Assembly (NCBI GenBank): GCA_016756695.1
Contig: CP066701.1
Span: forward strand, 304,001-368,000
Origin: Heyndrickxia sporothermodurans
GTDB lineage: Bacteria; Bacillota; Bacilli; Bacillales; Bacillaceae_C
DNA: 64,000 bases
Reading direction: 5' to 3'
The position numbers were made by a program, and so were the translations under genes. The notes beneath the pieces were generated by a model that was not told the DNA's origin, made no database searches, and saw only the letters and a list, made by a program, of their open reading frames with translations. Of this stretch, positions 59,902 through 64,000 are shown in pieces (position 1 is the stretch's first letter; every line of letters starts with the position of its first letter).

Positions 59902-61107
59902 TTACGATACTTTTTCCTGAGACTCGATTTTCGATTCTTTTTCTATTTTTACAAAATGTCTAACGATTCTTTTCGACGTATTTCCGTCAAGATAATCAAA
60001 AAATCTTGCTCTAAATTGACGGATTGCCTGTAAGTCAAAGTTCCCCTTCTGAATCCATTCAATAAGTGCTACTGTCTCATTAAAAAGCGGCCCAGGGATA
60101 ATCGTTTCATAATCATAATAGAAATCACGTTCCTCAATATAGTCTTGAAGATCGTTCGTAAAGAATGCAATTGGGCGGCAAAGCAAGCTGAAATCCACAA
60201 ATACGGTAGAATAATCCGTTATTAATAGATCAGTTAACACGAGCAATTCTTGAATGGTATATTTCTCATAAATATGATATGCAAATTCTTTTTCATCATC
60301 TTGAAGCACTAGCCCGGATTGCATATATGGATGTAAGTGAATTAATAATGCATATTCAGATTGAAGACTTGCTTTCATTTGCCCGATATTCATTGGACAT
60401 ATGAAAGATCCTTGATAATGACTTTTTCCCCGATAAGTCGGAGCATATAGGATTAACTTTTTGCTTCTAAGTTCCGGAAAATCTTGATAAAAAGAATCTT
60501 TTAATTTATTAATTTCATCGCTTTGGAAAAAATAATCATTCCTCGGAATTCCTAAAGGATAAATTTGCTCTTTTGGCATCCCGAATGCTTCTGCATAAAA
60601 AGGAATGACCTCCGATGAGCTTACATACACTTTTGAATAGTTCGAGTGGATTTTCACATGCTTTAAGTAGTCTAAACTAGGACCATAGGATTTCCCAATT
60701 GTACTAAGTCCAAATTTTTTCAAAGCTCCTGATCCGTGCCAAAGCTGGATGATTTCCATTCCTTTTCTCGGCTTAATGACGTAGATAGGAAAGTAAAAAT
60801 CGTCGATAATAAAATACTTTGACGTTGCAAGTTCATAACAAGCTTTTACCATATGAACCAAATAGTCAAACTTTCCAAAAAATGAACTATTAAGTTTTTT
60901 AAAAGCAAAATGCGACTCAAAATTCGGATACTGCTTCCCTAGTTCCTTCCAAATAAAATAAAGATTTCCGGTTAGTTTATCTGAACGATAGGAAGCAAAG
61001 GTCACCTTGTTTTGTTTCACCTTAAAAAACAAGCAAAAGCAAGTATACACGAATTGAATCATATATTTCACGATAATTGTAGGTATTAATTTAATATTTT
61101 TCATCAT
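59902..61107 (-). CDS. CDP-glycerol glycerophosphotransferase family protein (TagB/TagF-type), gene 1
   Basis: Membrane-associated polyol-phosphate transferase of the Glyphos_transf family, 401 residues, for teichoic acid or capsule chains. An N-terminal hydrophobic helix (about 8-27) is followed by the donor fold. Catalytic His are in IIQLWHGSGALKKFGLS and RLIHLHPYM-type segment LLIHLHPYMQSG; LLITDYSTVFVDFSLLCRP is the nucleotide-binding end. ATG 61107 behind AAAGGTAGGTAT. Pairs with the related gene upstream; which is primase and which polymerase cannot be told. Confidence 0.85.
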   Translation of the reverse strand: MMKNIKLIPTIIVKYMIQFVYTCFCLFFKVKQNKVTFASYRSDKLTGNLYFIWKELGKQYPNFESHFAFKKLNSSFFGKFDYLVHMVKACYELATSKYFIIDDFYFPIYVIKPRKGMEIIQLWHGSGALKKFGLSTIGKSYGPSLDYLKHVKIHSNYSKVYVSSSEVIPFYAEAFGMPKEQIYPLGIPRNDYFFQSDEINKLKDSFYQDFPELRSKKLILYAPTYRGKSHYQGSFICPMNIGQMKASLQSEYALLIHLHPYMQSGLVLQDDEKEFAYHIYEKYTIQELLVLTDLLITDYSTVFVDFSLLCRPIAFFTNDLQDYIEERDFYYDYETIIPGPLFNETVALIEWIQKGNFDLQAIRQFRARFFDYLDGNTSKRIVRHFVKIEKESKIESQEKVS

Positions 61108-61135
61108 ATACCTACCTTTCATAAATGCATTGTTC

Positions 61136-62401
61136 TTAGATCTTTAAGATGTTTTTATATAGATAGGTTACTTGCTTCTCTAATACTTTCCCTTGATTTC
61201 CACTCGAATAAAATACATTTAGAACTCTATTTCGTTCGTCCTGATATAAAGTTGGATCTTTCACATATTCTTCAAGGGATTGCATTAATTCTGCAAAGTT
61301 ACGTGTTTTCGGACCAGGTGTCACATCGAAATATCCATGATACATTTCATTCGATTTTTTCAAATAGGTTTCAAGATCATAGCAATAAAAAGCAACTGGC
61401 CTGTCCAATAATAAAAAGTCGGTATAGCAGCTAGAATAATCGGTTAATAGAATATCAGTATATTTGAGCAAAAATTGAGGATCAATATTTTCTTCGCTTA
61501 TATCGATTATATGCTTATACTGTTTTGGAATATAACCACTACTATACATATGCCTTTTAATCACAAATATATAACCCGTCTTTTCACAGAACTGATCCAA
61601 TTCTTGAAAATCGAATACTAGATTAATATCCGTATCTATCTTTCCAAAACTTCGGTGTGTCGGCATATACGTAATAATTTTATTTTCTTTTAAAAATGTC
61701 GGCACATCTGCGTCTTCTTCGGATTCACTAAAAAAGATATCATTTCTTACCTGACCTAATTCAAGTACATTTTCTTTAGGAACTAAATACGTTTCAGGAT
61801 AATAGGATGATACTTTTTCACTAGTTGAGACAACATAATTCGTCTTCGCTGAATTTGTTTTAACAACAAATTTCCCGAAAAATCGTTTAATAAAACTCTT
61901 TTCGTGAAGAATTTTATAAGTAAAAGTATTTTTATTTGCTCCCCAAACTTTTTTTAGCCCAACACCATGCCAAGTATTATAAGAGATGGCTCCCCCAAGC
62001 AACACTTTATAAAAATCATCATTAATTGAATGTGAGTGTATGACTAGCTTCGCTCTTAATTGATAAAGAATCCCTTTCAACGATTTATATTTGAAAGCCA
62101 GATATCCCTTTTCTGTTAATTCCGAAACGACATTTGGATCTTTCGAAATCCAGACACATGTTAATTCAGGATTTTTTACCATCTCTAAAAATAAATATTT
62201 TGGATTTCCTCTAAATCCTCTTCCATTTTCTGCACCAAAAACAACTAAGTTTTTAGTTTTTGGATAAAGCTTAGATAAATACCAAGTTGTTACGACAACC
62301 GTTCTTTTTAAAATAAGTTTGCTTTTCTTAATCAAATTTTTGTTAACGGAAATTAATATCAAAATCAATAAAATGATTTGGATAGTATTTTGTATTTGCA
62401 T
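61136..62401 (-). CDS. CDP-glycerol glycerophosphotransferase family protein (TagB/TagF-type), gene 2
   Basis: A 421-residue homologue of the next gene. It has an N-terminal hydrophobic anchor (residues 5-19), FGAENGRGFRGNPKYLFLE in the first domain, YNTWHGVGLKKVWG with the catalytic His, FVIKRHMYSSGY and ILLTDYSSCYTDFLLLDRP. ATG behind GAGAGGGATTGAA. Two such enzymes in a row suggest a linkage enzyme plus a polymerase, or two chain types. Confidence 0.85.
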   Translation of the reverse strand: MQIQNTIQIILLILILISVNKNLIKKSKLILKRTVVVTTWYLSKLYPKTKNLVVFGAENGRGFRGNPKYLFLEMVKNPELTCVWISKDPNVVSELTEKGYLAFKYKSLKGILYQLRAKLVIHSHSINDDFYKVLLGGAISYNTWHGVGLKKVWGANKNTFTYKILHEKSFIKRFFGKFVVKTNSAKTNYVVSTSEKVSSYYPETYLVPKENVLELGQVRNDIFFSESEEDADVPTFLKENKIITYMPTHRSFGKIDTDINLVFDFQELDQFCEKTGYIFVIKRHMYSSGYIPKQYKHIIDISEENIDPQFLLKYTDILLTDYSSCYTDFLLLDRPVAFYCYDLETYLKKSNEMYHGYFDVTPGPKTRNFAELMQSLEEYVKDPTLYQDERNRVLNVFYSSGNQGKVLEKQVTYLYKNILKI

Positions 62402-62445
62402 TTCAATCCCTCTCTAGTTGTTCTCGCTCCAAAATTATACAATTA

Positions 62446-63201
62446 TTAAGTAGTTTGTTCTGAGAGTACCATTTCTTCCGCATTTTTTTGTGCTTGTTTT
62501 TGAACTTGCTTTCTTACAATAATATTTTGTCCATCTAAACATATCCCTGTTTCGGACAGAAGATGATCAACAATTTCACCAACATGCTCCGGTTGCATGA
62601 TTGTTGAAGGGTCTTCATCAGGAGCGAGAATTTTTCTTAATTCTGTTGCACATCTTCCTGGTGAAATACAATATACTAAAATACCATACTCAGATAATTC
62701 TTCTGATAACGTTTCAGACATACTAATAATTGCTGCTTTCGAAGAGGCGTAGGCCAGCCATCCTGGACGGGCTGTCATTCCTGCTGTCGAAGCAACATTT
62801 AAGATTTTTCCACCGGTACGCTTCATAAATTTAACCACTTCTTTTGTAATGTAAAAAATGGAATGAACGTTAATTTTATAAGTTTCTTCCCATTCTTCTA
62901 TTGACGTTTCTAGCAATGATTTTGGATTTGCGAATCCAGCAACATTTAATAAGTAATCAATGCTTCCGTAGCGCTCTCCAATACTAGCAATCAGATTTTC
63001 TACTTTTTCATAATCTGTTAGATCCATTGCATGACATTCGATTTCTTTATTTGGATTCATGAGTTGAGCCGTTTCGTGCAAACCTTCCTCCGTTCTTGAA
63101 ATAAGGATAAAATTTCTTATATCCTCGCGTTTACTTAAACTTACAGCGATAGCACGACCAATACCTCTACTTGCACCAGTAATTACACATGTTTTTGACA
63201 T
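62446..63201 (-). CDS. SDR-family oxidoreductase of the wall-polymer cluster
   Basis: Short-chain dehydrogenase, 251 residues. Cofactor site VITGASRGIGRAIA, NVAGFANPKS, and the catalytic YASSKAAIISMSE. It follows the cytidylyltransferase gene with a 2-bp gap. In Haemophilus capsule synthesis Bcs1 fuses an IspD-like cytidylyltransferase to an SDR that reduces ribulose-5-phosphate; this adjacent pair is the same two activities as separate genes. The substrate is therefore probably a pentulose phosphate, by inference. Confidence 0.82.
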   Translation of the reverse strand: MSKTCVITGASRGIGRAIAVSLSKREDIRNFILISRTEEGLHETAQLMNPNKEIECHAMDLTDYEKVENLIASIGERYGSIDYLLNVAGFANPKSLLETSIEEWEETYKINVHSIFYITKEVVKFMKRTGGKILNVASTAGMTARPGWLAYASSKAAIISMSETLSEELSEYGILVYCISPGRCATELRKILAPDEDPSTIMQPEHVGEIVDHLLSETGICLDGQNIIVRKQVQKQAQKNAEEMVLSEQTT

Positions 63202-63203
63202 TG

Positions 63204-63890
63204 TTATCCCTCCATTAAAATGTATTCTTTATATAGAACTTCGGCAATTTTCCGATCCACTGGTTTAGTAATTTTTATATTGTAATCACTGCCTTTTAAC
63301 ACTTTTATGTCTGATTTAAAATAATGGAAATAGAGGCTTGCATCTTCCGTGAATTCTAGGTTATCTTCTCTAGCACATTCATGGGAATACAATAACTTCT
63401 TTCTATTAAACTTTTGCGGCAATTGAATATTAATTAATTGATCCCGAACTAAATTATTTTCTATGAAATCTTTTCCTTCGAGTACTGTAAAAGGAATGTC
63501 CAAGCCATATGTAGCGCTTTCATTTTTACAATCGATAAGATAACTAAACTCCTCTTTCGTCACGAAAGGTCTAACCGCCTCATGAACAATGACTTGATCG
63601 AATCTTGCTGATTTCAATGCATGATATACAGATTCTTGTCTTGTGTCTCCACCTTCAATACAGTAAATAGGCGTTGCAAAACCATAGTTATGAATTATTT
63701 CTTCTGTTTTTTCAATAAACTCTTTAGGAGAAGGAATAATTATTTCTTTTATTGAATCGATTGTATCGATTTTTTCTAATACATGTACCAATATTGGTTT
63801 ACCACCAAGCAGCAGGAATTGTTTCGGAATATTAACCTGCATTCTCTTTCCAATACCACCTGATAATAAAATAAAACTGCATTCTCCCAT
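63204..63890 (-). CDS. IspD/TarI-family cytidylyltransferase
   Basis: CTP-dependent nucleotidyltransferase of the IspD superfamily, 228 residues. ILLSGGIGKRMQVNIPKQF is the CTP loop with its Lys/Arg; VIVHEAVRPFVTKEEF is the conserved substrate region. The polymer-gene context argues for a TarI-like polyol-phosphate cytidylyltransferase rather than isoprenoid IspD. ATG 63890 behind ATATGGAGGTTCGTT. First visible gene of the cluster; 63891-64000 holds only AT-rich leader DNA. Confidence 0.85.
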   Translation of the reverse strand: MGECSFILLSGGIGKRMQVNIPKQFLLLGGKPILVHVLEKIDTIDSIKEIIIPSPKEFIEKTEEIIHNYGFATPIYCIEGGDTRQESVYHALKSARFDQVIVHEAVRPFVTKEEFSYLIDCKNESATYGLDIPFTVLEGKDFIENNLVRDQLINIQLPQKFNRKKLLYSHECAREDNLEFTEDASLYFHYFKSDIKVLKGSDYNIKITKPVDRKIAEVLYKEYILMEG

Positions 63891-64000
63891 AACGAACCTC
63901 CATATTTTTTGCAAATTAAAAATGAATATTCTTTTTTGAAACATCAGAAATATTATACTATTTAATTATAAGAATGGAAAATATTTTTTAGAATAAAACT

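Overview
The window is chromosomal DNA of a spore-forming, low-GC Bacillaceae bacterium. The evidence is spore genes (sspE, sspK, yfhD/yfhE), Bacillus-type Shine-Dalgarno sites, T-box leaders, and a gene order (read right to left) that I recall from Bacillus subtilis: yfhD-yfhE-recX-yfhH-sspK ... yfhP-mutY-yfhS-fabL-sspE-ygaB-ygaC-ygaD-ygaE-gsaB-bcp-perR-ygzB-ygxA. I cannot name the species. No tRNA, rRNA, CRISPR array or prophage was seen.

Layout. 1-4.5 kb: ygxA (cut by the edge), ygzB, perR, a dehydrogenase/cobalamin adenosyltransferase pair, bcp and a small K+ channel. 4.6-8.2 kb: a frameshifted transposase, a long palindrome and an IS110-family element with a structured 3' flank. 8.2-16.5 kb: gsaB, ygaE, ygaD, ygaC, ygaB, sspE and fabL. 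16.6-18.3 kb: an IS3-family element splitting a small gene (probably yfhS). 18.6-28 kb: gltC, gltA, gltB, mutY, yfhP. 28.3-29.8 kb: an IS256-family element with a frameshifted transposase. 29.9-32.4 kb: sspK, yfhH, recX, yfhE, yfhD. 32.4-39.6 kb: a complete trpEGDCFBA operon behind two tandem tryptophan T-boxes. 39.7-42.8 kb: a divergent serine operon (class V aminotransferase plus serA) behind a serine T-box. 42.9-44.9 kb: a sugar acetyltransferase and a HAD hydrolase. 44.9-56.1 kb: ilvE-ilvD-[leucine T-box]-ilvB-ilvH-ilvC-leuA-leuB-leuC-leuD with a strong promoter and a cre box. 56.3-59.6 kb: hom-thrC-thrB. 59.9-64 kb: a wall-polymer cluster with two CDP-glycerol/ribitol-type polymerases, an SDR reductase and an IspD/TarI-like cytidylyltransferase.

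The right half is largely amino-acid biosynthesis (Glu, Trp, Ser, Val/Ile/Leu, Thr), controlled by tRNA-sensing leaders, GltC and probably CcpA.

The most unusual signal is in the intergenic DNA. Five unrelated minisatellites each have a period of 52 bp (one exactly 52 in all eight copies) and each copy carries a small inverted repeat; a sixth array has a 21-bp period. Sequences differ between arrays while the period is held constant. Two arrays share the stem of the transcription terminator beside them, and in two arrays the stem arms change together between copies. A second notable point is the leucine T-box, whose Stem I appears to begin inside the last codons of ilvD. Two families of dispersed palindromic repeats are also present, including copies inside the trp and ilv operon transcripts.
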